Shown: positions 41,531-49,881 of the stretch, one piece after another
How the letters are laid out: every line of letters starts with the position of its first letter
How positions within the stretch are numbered: the stretch's first letter is position 1
Assembly: GCA_036557785.1 (NCBI GenBank)
Contig: DATBGZ010000040.1
Coordinates: forward strand, 1-64,000
DNA length: 64,000 nt
Direction of reading: 5' to 3'
From: DATBGZ01 sp036557785
Lineage (GTDB): Bacteria; Actinomycetota; Actinomycetes; Mycobacteriales; Micromonosporaceae
Translations under genes and position numbers: made by a program
The notes under the pieces: model-generated
The model's database searches: none
The model's input: the letters and a program-made list of their open reading frames with translations, nothing else
Told to the model about the DNA's origin: nothing

Positions 41531-41571
41531 CTCTGTCAGGCGACGACACTCCAGTGTCGCGCCCGACAGAG
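41531..41571. terminator. hairpin between the MMPL and lipoprotein genes
   Basis: CTCTGTC...GACACT pairs with AGTGTC...GACAGAG through a GGCG/CGCC section, forming about 17 pairs with a small bulge and a 2-base centre. It begins 69 bases after the MMPL stop and ends 16 bases before the lipoprotein start. No T-tract follows; it may be a terminator or an operator dyad for the lipoprotein gene. Confidence 0.5.
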
Positions 41572-41586
41572 TGCATGGGAGTGGTG

Positions 41587-42321
41587 ATGACTCGAACAGC
41601 ATCATGGCGCCACCTGGGTCTGCTGGCGACCGGGCTCGTGCTGGCGCTGGCGGCCTGCGGCAACGACGGCGCTGCCGCGCGGCCCACGGCGACGGCAACG
41701 CAGCCCGCGGAGCAGGTCCTCCATTCGGCCCCGCCCGGCTCGGCGACGCCCGACCCCGGCGGTGAGGGCAGTGATGGCGGTGATGGCGGCGGACCCGCGC
41801 CGACGACGCCGCCGGCGCCGCCGGCCCAGCCCGCCGGCGAGGACTGCTCGACGTACGACGCCGCGAACCTCACGGTCACGGCCTCCGGCGACCTGTGGGT
41901 GCTGCGCGACGGCGGACACGCGATGTTGAGCTTCGCCAGCTACAGCGCCGCACAGGACGCCCAGCGGGTGGCCCGCAAGTGGACGCGGTTGTGCTGGATC
42001 GGTCGCGGTCACAGCGGCGCTGACCGGTACCGCCACCTCGTCGAGTACTTCACGCACCCCTCAGGGCTGCCACTCGGGCCGGCGCCGACGACGATGGACT
42101 GCGTCGCCTACGATCCGGCCCAGCTTCACGTCACATCGGTATCGGCCGATGACGACTGGGGGCTCTTCGCCGGCACGAGCCAGCTCCTCTCGCTGGCGAC
42201 GGAGTCCGACGCGCTGCGGGCAAAGATCGTTGCCTCGGGCTTTGGTCACCTGTGTCTGGTCGGCGCCGACAACGGGGAGCCCGATCCGTACCGGCACCGC
42301 ATGACCTGGTGGCGGGACTAG
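41587..42321 (+). CDS. lipoprotein with an internally duplicated domain
   Basis: A 244-residue exported lipoprotein. The signal peptide ends with the lipobox LALAAC (residues 20-25) after RHLGLLATGLVL. A Pro/Gly-rich linker follows. Two similar units of about 75 residues follow: DCSTYDAANLTVT...LCWIGRGHSGADRYRHLVEY and DCVAYDPAQLHVT...LCLVGADNGEPDPYRHRMTW. Each keeps two cysteines and an Asp-x-Tyr-Arg-His end, so each may be a small disulfide-bonded domain. I do not recognise the family. GGGAG sits five bases before the ATG, favouring this start over earlier codons. Confidence 0.75.
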   Translation: MTRTASWRHLGLLATGLVLALAACGNDGAAARPTATATQPAEQVLHSAPPGSATPDPGGEGSDGGDGGGPAPTTPPAPPAQPAGEDCSTYDAANLTVTASGDLWVLRDGGHAMLSFASYSAAQDAQRVARKWTRLCWIGRGHSGADRYRHLVEYFTHPSGLPLGPAPTTMDCVAYDPAQLHVTSVSADDDWGLFAGTSQLLSLATESDALRAKIVASGFGHLCLVGADNGEPDPYRHRMTWWRD

Positions 42322-42367
42322 ACCCCCGGCACTGGCGCGGCGTGCCCGCGCTTGGCACTGTGTGCGC

Positions 42368-43879
42368 ATGGATCGCTCGCCTCTCGACGACCCGGCCGCC
42401 ATCGCGGCGATGGCGGCCGGGGACCCGGCGGGTCTGGAGGCGGTCTACCGCCGCTACGCCGACCGCCTCTTCGCCTACGCGCGCTCCATTGTGGATGATG
42501 CGGACTCGGCGGCAGATGTGGTTCAGGAGACCTTCCTGCTGGCGCATCAGAGGGTGCGCCAGCTCCGTGACCCGGCTCGCCTCGGCTCCTGGCTCTACGC
42601 GATCGCCCGCAACGAATGCCTGGCCCGACTGCGCGCCCGCAAGCGGACCGTGGTGTTGACGGAGTCGTACGAGCCGGTGCTCGACACCGACCCGGGCCGG
42701 GCACTGCACGCCGACCAGGTTCGCGAGCTCGTGCACGCCGCGTCGGCCGGCATGAACGACGGCGACCGGGAGGTCTTCGAGCTCACCGTCCGGCACGGCC
42801 TGAGCGCGGCCGAACTGGGCCGGGTGCTCGACATCTCGGACAAGCATGCACACGCACGCATCTCGCGGGTGCGGTCGCAGTTTGAGGCCGCGCTCGGTGC
42901 GCTTGTGCTCGCCCGCGACGGGCGTGGCCGATGCGACCAGCTCGACGCCATCCTGGGCGACTGGGACGGGCAGCTCACCGCCCTGCTGCGCAAGCGCATC
43001 GAGCGCCATGTCCGCGATTGCGAGCTCTGTACGGGGCGGCGCCGGGAGCGGATGGATCCGGCCGGGCTGCTCGCCGGCTACGCGGCGCTGCCGTTCCTCG
43101 CCGTGGCGGCGCGGCTCTGGCCACGACTGCAGGCCGGCCTCGGGCAGGCCGGCGGGCCGCTCGGGGCCGAGTCGGCGGATCGCGGCCGCGCCTCGCGTCC
43201 CGATCGCGACGGGAGCAGCGGCCACGGCCCGGAGGGCGGCGACCACGGCCCAGAGGGCAGCGGCGCGCCCGGCGCGCTGGCCCCACCGGTGGGCGAGCCG
43301 CCGACCATCCCCATGCACGCCGGGGAGCCGACGCTGCCGCTGGCGCCGGGAGGTGGTCCCGCCGCGCCCCGGCCGCGCTCGACGGCGGTCGTGCTGCTCG
43401 CCGCGGCCGCGGCGGTGGTTCTCATCGTCGCGTGCACCGCCGGCGTACGGCTGCTGACGCTGCAGCGCCCGCCGGCGCCCGCCGCGCAGGCGCCCACCGC
43501 CGATCCCCGCCTGTCGCCTCAGGTCAGCCCCGCGAACTCGCCCGCGACGGCCGCGACGACGACCCCGGCCGTGCGGCGATCGTCAGCCACGACGGCCGCG
43601 CCACCGGTGCCGTTCACCCTTACCGCCAGTGCCCACGTGACGTGTGGTTCGCCGAACGCCGTCGAGGTCGTCGTCAAGGCCTCCAGGACACTGGGGCACG
43701 CCGTGCTCTTCTGGCGCCCAGCCACGCCCGATCACCTCGCCATGCATGTATCCGGGTCAATGGCAAGCGCCACGGTCCACCCGGCCGGCCTCGCGATCTT
43801 CTGGCATGTCGAAGCGACGGCGGCCGACGGTCGAACCGCGGCGACGCCGGAGAAGGAGCAACTGCTCCCCTGCTTCTGA
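42368..43879 (+). CDS. ECF sigma factor fused to a zinc anti-sigma-like and membrane domain
   Basis: A 503-residue fusion. Residues about 22-90 are sigma region 2 (YRRYADRLFAYARSIVDDAD, VVQETFLLAHQRV, WLYAIARNECLARLRA). Region 4 is at about 135-175 (GDREVFELTVRHGLSAAELG, then ISDKHAHARISRVRSQF). Near residue 213 the segment HVRDCELC gives the H-x3-C-x2-C motif of zinc-binding anti-sigma domains. A disordered linker, one transmembrane helix (TAVVLLAAAAAVVLIVACTA, about 337-357) and an outside Ig-like domain with two cysteines follow. The protein may hold itself inactive at the membrane until a signal is received; ECF groups with fused regulators are known, but the trigger is not. Confidence 0.85.
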   Translation: MDRSPLDDPAAIAAMAAGDPAGLEAVYRRYADRLFAYARSIVDDADSAADVVQETFLLAHQRVRQLRDPARLGSWLYAIARNECLARLRARKRTVVLTESYEPVLDTDPGRALHADQVRELVHAASAGMNDGDREVFELTVRHGLSAAELGRVLDISDKHAHARISRVRSQFEAALGALVLARDGRGRCDQLDAILGDWDGQLTALLRKRIERHVRDCELCTGRRRERMDPAGLLAGYAALPFLAVAARLWPRLQAGLGQAGGPLGAESADRGRASRPDRDGSSGHGPEGGDHGPEGSGAPGALAPPVGEPPTIPMHAGEPTLPLAPGGGPAAPRPRSTAVVLLAAAAAVVLIVACTAGVRLLTLQRPPAPAAQAPTADPRLSPQVSPANSPATAATTTPAVRRSSATTAAPPVPFTLTASAHVTCGSPNAVEVVVKASRTLGHAVLFWRPATPDHLAMHVSGSMASATVHPAGLAIFWHVEATAADGRTAATPEKEQLLPCF

Positions 43880-43910
43880 GACAGGGGACCAGTTAGGACG
43901 ACGCGGCCGC

Positions 43911-46079
43911 TCAGTGGGCGCCGGCGGCCGCGTGCTCCTTCTTCACCGCGTCGGCAAGGTGAGCGGGCATCGGGTCGTACCGGTTGAACGTACGGCTGAA
44001 CAGGCCAGAGCCCGAGGTCATCTGGCGCAGCTCGACGGCGTAGCGGACGAGCTCGACCGCGGGTACCTCGGCCCGGACGAGGGTGCGCTCCGTGCCGGCC
44101 GGGTCCGGTTCGGTGCCCAGGACGCGGCCGCGCCGGCTCGACATGTCGCTCATCACGGCGCCCACGAAGGCATCGGGCACCCGGATCAGTACGTCATCGA
44201 CGGGCTCAAGGATCTGCACCTGTCCCTTCTCCGCGGCGTCCTTGAGGGCCAGCGCCCCGGCGGTCTGGAAAGCGGCGTCCGAGGAGTCGACGCTGTGCGC
44301 CTTGCCGTCGAAGAGCGTCACGCGCAGGTCGACCACCTGGTGGCCGGCGACGAGGCCGCGCTCCATCTGCGCTCGGACGCCCTTCTCCACCGAGGGGATG
44401 TAGTTGTTCGGCACGGCGCCGCCGACGACCTTGTCGACGAACTCGAACCCCGCCCCACGCGGCAACGGCTCGACCTCGATGTCGCAGACGCCGTACTGGC
44501 CGTGGCCGCCGGACTGCTTCACGTGGCGGCCGTGCCCCTTGCTCGACGCGGTGAACGTCTCCCGCATGGCGACCCGTACCGGCTCCGTCGTGAGCTCGAC
44601 ACCGCCGGAGCGGAGCCGCTCGAGCACCACGTCGGCGTGCGCCTCGCCCATGCACCACAGCACGATCTGACGGGTCTCGGCGTTGCGCTCCAGGCGCAGC
44701 GTCGGGTCGCCGGCGACCAGTCGGCCGAGGTTCTTCGCGAGGGCGTCCTCGTCGGTACGGGTCTTCGCCACGATCGCCACCGGGAGCAGCGGCTCCGGCA
44801 TCTCCCAGGCACCCACGACCAGCGGATTGTCCTTTGTGGACAGCGTGTCACCGGTCTCGGCCACGGTCGACTTCGTGATGGCGCAGATGTCGCCTGCCAC
44901 GACGTAGGGGACCTCGCGCAGCGAGGAGCCGAGGGGGGAGTAGAGGTGCGCGATCCGCTCGTCGGCGTCGTGGTCGGGGTGGCCGCGTTCGGCCAGCCCG
45001 TGCCCACTGACATGCACCGAGGACTCGGGTCGCAGCGTGCCGCTGAAGACCCGCACGAGCGAGACCCGGCCGACATACGGGTCGATCGTCGTCTTCACCA
45101 CCTCGGCCACGAGCGGACCCGCCTGGTCGCAGGCGAGCGGGGCGCGCGCGGAACCGTCCACACCGGACACCGACGGCAGGTCGTGCTCGAGCGGGGAGGG
45201 GAACGCGCGGGTCAACAGCTCCAGCAGGGAGTCCAGCCCGACGCCGGTGAGCGCGCTGACAGGCAGCACGGGGAAGAAACTGCCGCGTGCCACGGCCTTC
45301 TCGAGATCCTCGACGATCACGGATGTCTCGATCTCCTCGCCGGCGAGGTACCGGTCCATGAGGCTCTCGTCCTCGCTCTCGGCGATGATGTCCTCAAGGA
45401 GCTGGTTGCGTGCCTCGGCGATCACCGGAAGGTGTTCGGCGTCAGGGTCGCGCACGGCCGGCGGATAGCCGGCCGAGTAGTCGAAGACGCGCTGGGTGAT
45501 CAGGCCCATCAGGCCGACCACGCGTTCGCCGTCGTCGGAGAGCATCGGCTGGTAGAGCGGGTGCACGCCCTCGCCGAAGACCTCGCGGCAGCGTGCCAGC
45601 GCCTCGTCGAAGTTGGCGCGGGGATGGTCCAACCGGGCGATCGCGACCGCCCGGGGCATGCCGACCGCGGCGCACTCCTCCCACAGCGCCGCCGTCGCGG
45701 CGTCCATGCCGTCGAACGCGGAGACGACGAAGAGCGCGGCGTCCGCGGCCCGCAGGCCGGCGCGCAGCTCCCCGACGAAGTCCGCGTAGCCGGGGCTGTC
45801 GAGCAGGTTGACCTTGACGCCGTCATGCATGATCGGAGCGCACGAGAGGCTGACCGAGCGTTGCTGTCGGATGGCCGCGGGATCGTTGTCGGTCACCGTG
45901 GTGCCGTCGCCCACCGTGCCAGCGCGGCCGATGGTCCCGGTCGCGGCCAGCAGGGCCTCCACGAGCGTGGTCTTCCCCGCTCCGGAGTGGCCCACCAGCA
46001 CCACGTTGCGCACCTTGTCGGGTGCATCCACCACCGGCGCGGGGCCGGTGACTCCCTTCTCGTTCGACTTCTGCGCCAT
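43911..46079 (-). CDS. EF-G-like translational GTPase (FusA2 type)
   Basis: A 722-residue paralogue of elongation factor G. The P-loop is GHSGAGKT (residues 30-37) and G3 is DSPGY (94-98), but the G4 specificity motif, NKxD in true EF-G, reads ARLD (148-151). Domains II-V are present, with SGGHGQYGVCDIEVEPLPRG in domain IV and RRGRVLGTEPDPAGTER in domain V. It matches the mycobacterial FusA2 group, which has an altered G4 and is thought to act in ribosome recycling or stress. The ATG MAQKSNEKG follows GGGAG; the frame extends upstream without support. Confidence 0.87.
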   Translation of the reverse strand: MAQKSNEKGVTGPAPVVDAPDKVRNVVLVGHSGAGKTTLVEALLAATGTIGRAGTVGDGTTVTDNDPAAIRQQRSVSLSCAPIMHDGVKVNLLDSPGYADFVGELRAGLRAADAALFVVSAFDGMDAATAALWEECAAVGMPRAVAIARLDHPRANFDEALARCREVFGEGVHPLYQPMLSDDGERVVGLMGLITQRVFDYSAGYPPAVRDPDAEHLPVIAEARNQLLEDIIAESEDESLMDRYLAGEEIETSVIVEDLEKAVARGSFFPVLPVSALTGVGLDSLLELLTRAFPSPLEHDLPSVSGVDGSARAPLACDQAGPLVAEVVKTTIDPYVGRVSLVRVFSGTLRPESSVHVSGHGLAERGHPDHDADERIAHLYSPLGSSLREVPYVVAGDICAITKSTVAETGDTLSTKDNPLVVGAWEMPEPLLPVAIVAKTRTDEDALAKNLGRLVAGDPTLRLERNAETRQIVLWCMGEAHADVVLERLRSGGVELTTEPVRVAMRETFTASSKGHGRHVKQSGGHGQYGVCDIEVEPLPRGAGFEFVDKVVGGAVPNNYIPSVEKGVRAQMERGLVAGHQVVDLRVTLFDGKAHSVDSSDAAFQTAGALALKDAAEKGQVQILEPVDDVLIRVPDAFVGAVMSDMSSRRGRVLGTEPDPAGTERTLVRAEVPAVELVRYAVELRQMTSGSGLFSRTFNRYDPMPAHLADAVKKEHAAAGAH

Positions 46080-46282
46080 GGCACGACTCCCTCGAGACGG
46101 TGCCGGCGAACGTCCGGAGCGTCGCATCTGGCGCGGCGTGGCCTTGGGCCGGAGCTGTTGTCAGCTCACGTTCACCGGCTCTTGGCCCATCCCACACCCT
46201 GGCACCTGCCCGCACAAGGGCGTCCGGCCCGGTCCAACCCCAACGGGCACCGGCCAGCTGCACGCGCGAGCGCGGCCGCGGA

Positions 46283-46288
46283 TAGGCT
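46283..46288 (+). promoter_or_regulatory. -10 element of the pgsA operon
   Basis: TAGGCT with ten bases to the ATG, implying a leader of only about three bases. Confidence 0.5.
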
Positions 46289-46298
46289 CGCAGGCGCG

Positions 46299-46931
46299 AT
46301 GGCGAAGATCCTCGGTTCGTTCAAGACCGGTGCGCGGGCGACGTTCGACCCGCTGGGCCGGATGCTGGTCCGGTCCGGTGTCTCGCCCGACGTGGTGACG
46401 ATCGCCGGCACCGCGGGTGTGGTCGCCACGTCGATCGGACTCGTCACCCGTGGGCACCTGTTCGCGGCGACCCTGATCATCACGCTGTGCTGTCTGCTCG
46501 ATGTCCTCGACGGCTCGATGGCCCGGGCCCGCGGCCACGCCACGCGGTTCGGTGCCCTGCTGGACTCCACGATGGACCGCGTTGCTGACGGGGCTCTCTT
46601 CGGTTGCCTGGCGTGGTGGTGCCTGGTCACCGACCAGCACCTGCTCGGCGCTGCCGCCATGATCTGTCTCATCGGCGCGCAGCTCGTGTCGTACGTCAAG
46701 GCGCGCGCCGAAGGACTCGGCTTTACCTGCAACGTGGGCATCGCCGAGCGCATGGAGCGGCTGATCCTCATCGGCGTCGCGGGGCTGCTCACCGGCGTCG
46801 GCGTGCACTGGGCGCTGCCGATCATCCTATGGCTGCTCGCGGGATTGACGCTCATCACCGTCATCCAGCGCGTGGTGCATGTGCGCCGGCAGGAGCGGCG
46901 GGCAAGCGTCGGCGCTGAGGAGCGCGGATGA
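46299..46931 (+). CDS. pgsA: CDP-alcohol phosphatidyltransferase (phosphatidylinositol phosphate synthase)
   Basis: A 210-residue membrane enzyme. The CDP-alcohol phosphotransferase motif (D-G-x2-A-R-x8-G-x3-D-x3-D) is visible as LDVLDGSMARARGHATRFGA followed by LLDSTMDRVAD, near residues 66-96. Several hydrophobic helices surround it. By position, immediately before the PatA- and PimA-like genes, it should join CDP-diacylglycerol to inositol phosphate, the first committed step to phosphatidylinositol and its mannosides. It overlaps the acyltransferase gene by four bases. Confidence 0.92.
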   Translation: MAKILGSFKTGARATFDPLGRMLVRSGVSPDVVTIAGTAGVVATSIGLVTRGHLFAATLIITLCCLLDVLDGSMARARGHATRFGALLDSTMDRVADGALFGCLAWWCLVTDQHLLGAAAMICLIGAQLVSYVKARAEGLGFTCNVGIAERMERLILIGVAGLLTGVGVHWALPIILWLLAGLTLITVIQRVVHVRRQERRASVGAEERG

Positions 46932-47863
46932 CGAGCCTGGTCGAGTTCGGGTACGCGGCCGGTTGGTCCGTGATCAAGGCCCTGCCGAGGTCGGTGGTCT
47001 GGCCGGTATTCCGGGCCGGCGCGGACCGGGCCGCCCGCCGCAACGGTCCCGCCGCCCAGCGACTGCGGCGCAACCTGCGCCAGGTCGTCGGGCCGGACCT
47101 GCCCGAGGCCGAACTGGACGTGCTGGTCCGCGAGGGGCTGCGCTCCTACGCCAAGTACTGGATGGACGCCTTCCGACTGCCGCGCCTGTCGCTGGCGCAC
47201 ATGGACGCCCAGTTCTATCTGGAGGGTGCGCACCTGCTCGGCGACTCGGTTAAGGCCGGCACCGGGTGCGTGATCGCGTTGCCGCACGCGGGGAACTGGG
47301 ACATGGCCGGGGCCTGGGTCTGTGCCCAGGGGTGGCCGCTGACCACGGTGGCGGAGCGGCTCAAGCCCGAGGGGCTCTACCAGAAGTTCGTCGACTACCG
47401 GACCTCCCTCGGCATGGAGATCGTCCCGACCGTCGGCGGCGCGCGGGCGCCCCTGGACATCCTCACCGAGCGGCTCGGACAGGCGCGAATCGTGCCGCTG
47501 CTGGCCGACCGCGATCTGTCGGCGCGGGGCATCGAGGTCCGGTTCTTCGGCGGGCGGACCAGGATGCCGGCAGGCCCGGCGATGCTCGCGCTGCGCACCG
47601 GGGCTCCGCTGTTCGTGGTCTCCCTGTGGTACGAGGGTCTCTCTTCGCGCGGCCGGGTCGACGGCCCGATCCCGATGCCTGAGAATGGCCCGCTCGATGT
47701 GCGCGTGCGCGCGCTGACCCAGACGATCGCCGACCTGCTGGCCCGCGGCATCGCCGAACATCCCCAGGACTGGCACATGCTGCAGCGGCTCTGGCTCGCC
47801 GAGGCGCGTCCCGGCGCCGATGAGCCGGACGTGCCCGGCGAGCGCGCGACGGCCGAGGGTTGA
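46928..47863 (+). CDS. phosphatidylinositol mannoside acyltransferase (PatA-like)
   Basis: A 311-residue member of the LpxL/HtrB-type lysophospholipid acyltransferase family. The catalytic HxxxxD is in ALPHAGNWDMAGAWV near residue 120, and RDLSARGIEVRFFGGRTRMP carries the downstream substrate-binding motif. In mycobacteria the orthologue acylates the 6-position of the mannose on PIM1 or PIM2. The start overlaps the pgsA stop by four bases, and the stop lies two bases before the mannosyltransferase start, a tight three-gene operon. Confidence 0.9.
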   Translation: MTSLVEFGYAAGWSVIKALPRSVVWPVFRAGADRAARRNGPAAQRLRRNLRQVVGPDLPEAELDVLVREGLRSYAKYWMDAFRLPRLSLAHMDAQFYLEGAHLLGDSVKAGTGCVIALPHAGNWDMAGAWVCAQGWPLTTVAERLKPEGLYQKFVDYRTSLGMEIVPTVGGARAPLDILTERLGQARIVPLLADRDLSARGIEVRFFGGRTRMPAGPAMLALRTGAPLFVVSLWYEGLSSRGRVDGPIPMPENGPLDVRVRALTQTIADLLARGIAEHPQDWHMLQRLWLAEARPGADEPDVPGERATAEG

Positions 47864-47865
47864 GC

Positions 47866-49101
47866 ATGCGCATCGGCATCGTCTGCCCGTACTCGTTCGA
47901 CGTCCCCGGCGGCGTCCAGCGACACGTGCACGACCTCGCTGAGGCGCTGCTCGCCCAGGGGCACGAGGTCAGCGTGCTGGCACCCGCCGACGAGGGCGGG
48001 CGGGGTGTCGGCGGCGCGGGTGTGCGCAGTTCGCCGTTGCCGTCCTATGTGGTGCCGGGCGGGCGGGCGGTTCCGGTGCGGTACAACGGTTCCGTCGCGC
48101 GCCTGGCCTTCGGACCCGTCTCGGCCGCCCGGGTCCGGCGCTGGTTGGTCGCGGGCGACTTCGACGTGGTGCATGTCCACGAGCCGTTCACGCCGAGCCT
48201 GTCCCTGCTCGCGGTCCTCGCGGTGCGTGACGAACCGGTGGTGGCGACCTTCCACACCGCGACCACCCGCTCGCGGGCCATGCACGCGGTCTCGGGCGTA
48301 CTGCAGCTCGTGCTGGAGCGGCTTACCGCACGGATCGCTGTGAGCGAGGCCGCCCGCAAGGTGCAGGTCGAGCACCTCGGCGGGGACGCCTGGGTGATCC
48401 CCAACGGCGTGCCGGTTGCCCGGTACGCCGGCGCGGAGCCCCTGCCGGGGTGGCCGGGCGAGGGCGGCGCGGTCGGCTTCCTTGGCCGGTTCACTGAACC
48501 GCGCAAAGGCTTCGATGTGCTGCGCTCCGCCTTCGCCATGCTCGCGCCGGCGCGCCCCGGTCTGCGGCTACTCGTGGCCGGGCCGGGTGACGTCGACGAG
48601 GCGCTCGAGGGCATCGCGCCCGAGGTCGCGTCGCGGATGATCTTCCTCGGCCTGGTGGACGAGGAACGCAAGGCCCGGATGCTGCGCAGCGTCGACCTCT
48701 ACATCGCCCCGAACACCGGGGGCGAGTCGTTCGGCATGATCCTCACCGAGGCGATGGCCGCCCGCACCCCCGTCGTCGCCAGCGACCTGGAGGCCTTCCG
48801 GCGGGTGGTCGGCGACGCGGGGGCGTTGTTCCCGGTCGGCTCGGCCACCGAGCTCGCGCGGGTCGTGGCTGAGCTGCTCGACGATCCGGCCCAGTGCGCC
48901 GCGATGACCGCGCGGGGCGCGCGGGTCGTGGCGCCCTATGACTGGGATGAGGTGTCGCGGCGGGTGCTGGAGGTGTACCACCTCGCGATCGAGGCCGCGC
49001 CCCGGCAGCGGCGCGAGCCCGATCCGCGCGAGCCACGGCAGCGTGCGGACGACCCGGCCCAACCGGCCCGCCCGCGCTGGCTGCCCTCCCGGCGCGGCTG
49101 A
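47866..49101 (+). CDS. pimA: phosphatidylinositol alpha-mannosyltransferase (PimA-like)
   Basis: A 411-residue GT4 glycosyltransferase with the GT-B fold. MRIGIVCPYSFDVPGGVQRH opens the N-terminal domain with the GGVQ loop, VHVHEPFTPSLS contacts the acceptor, and PNTGGESFGMILTEAMAARTP gives the E-x7-E motif near residue 290. It transfers mannose from GDP-mannose to phosphatidylinositol at the membrane surface. The ATG two bases after the PatA stop is preferred to a TTG six bases earlier. The Arg/Pro-rich C-terminal tail is variable in the family. Confidence 0.9.
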   Translation: MRIGIVCPYSFDVPGGVQRHVHDLAEALLAQGHEVSVLAPADEGGRGVGGAGVRSSPLPSYVVPGGRAVPVRYNGSVARLAFGPVSAARVRRWLVAGDFDVVHVHEPFTPSLSLLAVLAVRDEPVVATFHTATTRSRAMHAVSGVLQLVLERLTARIAVSEAARKVQVEHLGGDAWVIPNGVPVARYAGAEPLPGWPGEGGAVGFLGRFTEPRKGFDVLRSAFAMLAPARPGLRLLVAGPGDVDEALEGIAPEVASRMIFLGLVDEERKARMLRSVDLYIAPNTGGESFGMILTEAMAARTPVVASDLEAFRRVVGDAGALFPVGSATELARVVAELLDDPAQCAAMTARGARVVAPYDWDEVSRRVLEVYHLAIEAAPRQRREPDPREPRQRADDPAQPARPRWLPSRRG

Positions 49102-49132
49102 CGCCGTCACGCGCGTCAACCGCGGGCATGCC

Positions 49133-49657
49133 TCAGCGCGCTGGTGGGTCGAGCGCGGGGTCGTCGATGTCGAAGAACTCGGGTGCCGGGTGCCGGCGGG
49201 CCAGCCGGAGCAGGCGGACCAGCGGACGCCGGCGCAGGGCCAGCGCGTCGCGGACCAGGTCGGAGTGCAGCTGGCGGGCCAGCGCCAGGCGCCGGCTCGT
49301 CTCGGCGAGGTCGGCGAGGACCCGGGCGTCGAACTTGGAGGCGGCCAGGCGCAACTCCCGGGTGAGGCGGTTCTCCGCCTCCACCCGGGCCAGCATGGGA
49401 CCGCCGGGCAGATACCCGCCCGCCGCCCCGGTTCCCTGACTCGCGGCGAGCACGGCCCGGCCCGCGTCCCGAGCATCGTCGAGGCGCTCCTGCTCACCCA
49501 GCTCGATGGCCGCCCCGGCCCGCCGTACGGACTGGGTGTCCAGGGCGGCGCGGGCGTCCTCGGCTCGGGCGTGCAGCCGATCGACGCGGGTGGCGACCCA
49601 CGTGAGGTAGGTCGCGACCGCGACGACGAGCACGACGACGGCGACGACGACCCACAT
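49133..49657 (-). CDS. N-terminally anchored membrane protein of unknown function
   Basis: A 174-residue protein with an uncleaved N-terminal transmembrane helix (MWVVVAVVVLVVAVATYL, residues 1-20) followed by a long helical domain. VDRLHARAEDARAALDTQSV and RRAGAAIELGEQERL form amphipathic helices that recall the helix order of LemA proteins. The end is EFFDIDDPALDPPAR. It is often found between the mannosyltransferase gene and pdxS in related genomes, as far as I recall. The ATG is seven bases from a TACGAT -10, giving a predicted leaderless mRNA. Confidence 0.7.
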   Translation of the reverse strand: MWVVVAVVVLVVAVATYLTWVATRVDRLHARAEDARAALDTQSVRRAGAAIELGEQERLDDARDAGRAVLAASQGTGAAGGYLPGGPMLARVEAENRLTRELRLAASKFDARVLADLAETSRRLALARQLHSDLVRDALALRRRPLVRLLRLARRHPAPEFFDIDDPALDPPAR

Positions 49658-49664
49658 GTTACGG

Positions 49665-49670
49665 ATCGTA
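49665..49670 (-). promoter_or_regulatory. -10 element giving a leaderless start for the membrane protein
   Basis: TACGAT on the minus strand, seven bases before the ATG; the gap CCGTAAC has no Shine-Dalgarno. Confidence 0.5.
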
Positions 49671-49802
49671 GCGGGATGATCTTGTTGGTACAGCATCCAC
49701 GATGCCGGACCTTGACACGCTGCGTCGTGACGCCTCGATCCTTGCCACGTCCGTTCATCGCGGCATGTAAGGACCGTCAGTCCGTGCGATGCATACCACT
49801 CG

Positions 49803-49845
49803 TACGCCGGTGGCCCGCCTACGCCAGGTCTTCCCGGCGTAGGAT
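49803..49845 (+). promoter_or_regulatory. pdxS promoter with TACGCC direct and inverted repeats
   Basis: The -10 is TAGGAT (49840-49845), about 36 bases before the ATG. TACGCC occurs at 49803 and 49820 and inverted as GGCGTA at 49836. CCTACGCC (49818-49825) and GGCGTAGG (49836-49843) form a perfect 8-bp dyad with a 10-base spacer that overlaps the -10, a candidate operator or leader-proximal hairpin. Confidence 0.5.
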
Positions 49846-49881
49846 AAGTGCTCGGCAGAGCCATCCGGAGGAGCGCACACG

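Noticed and set aside
43644..46298. Long plus-strand frame running into pgsA
   Set aside because: It is antisense to the EF-G-like gene. Only the part from the ATG at 46299 matches a phosphatidyltransferase, with its own -10 element.
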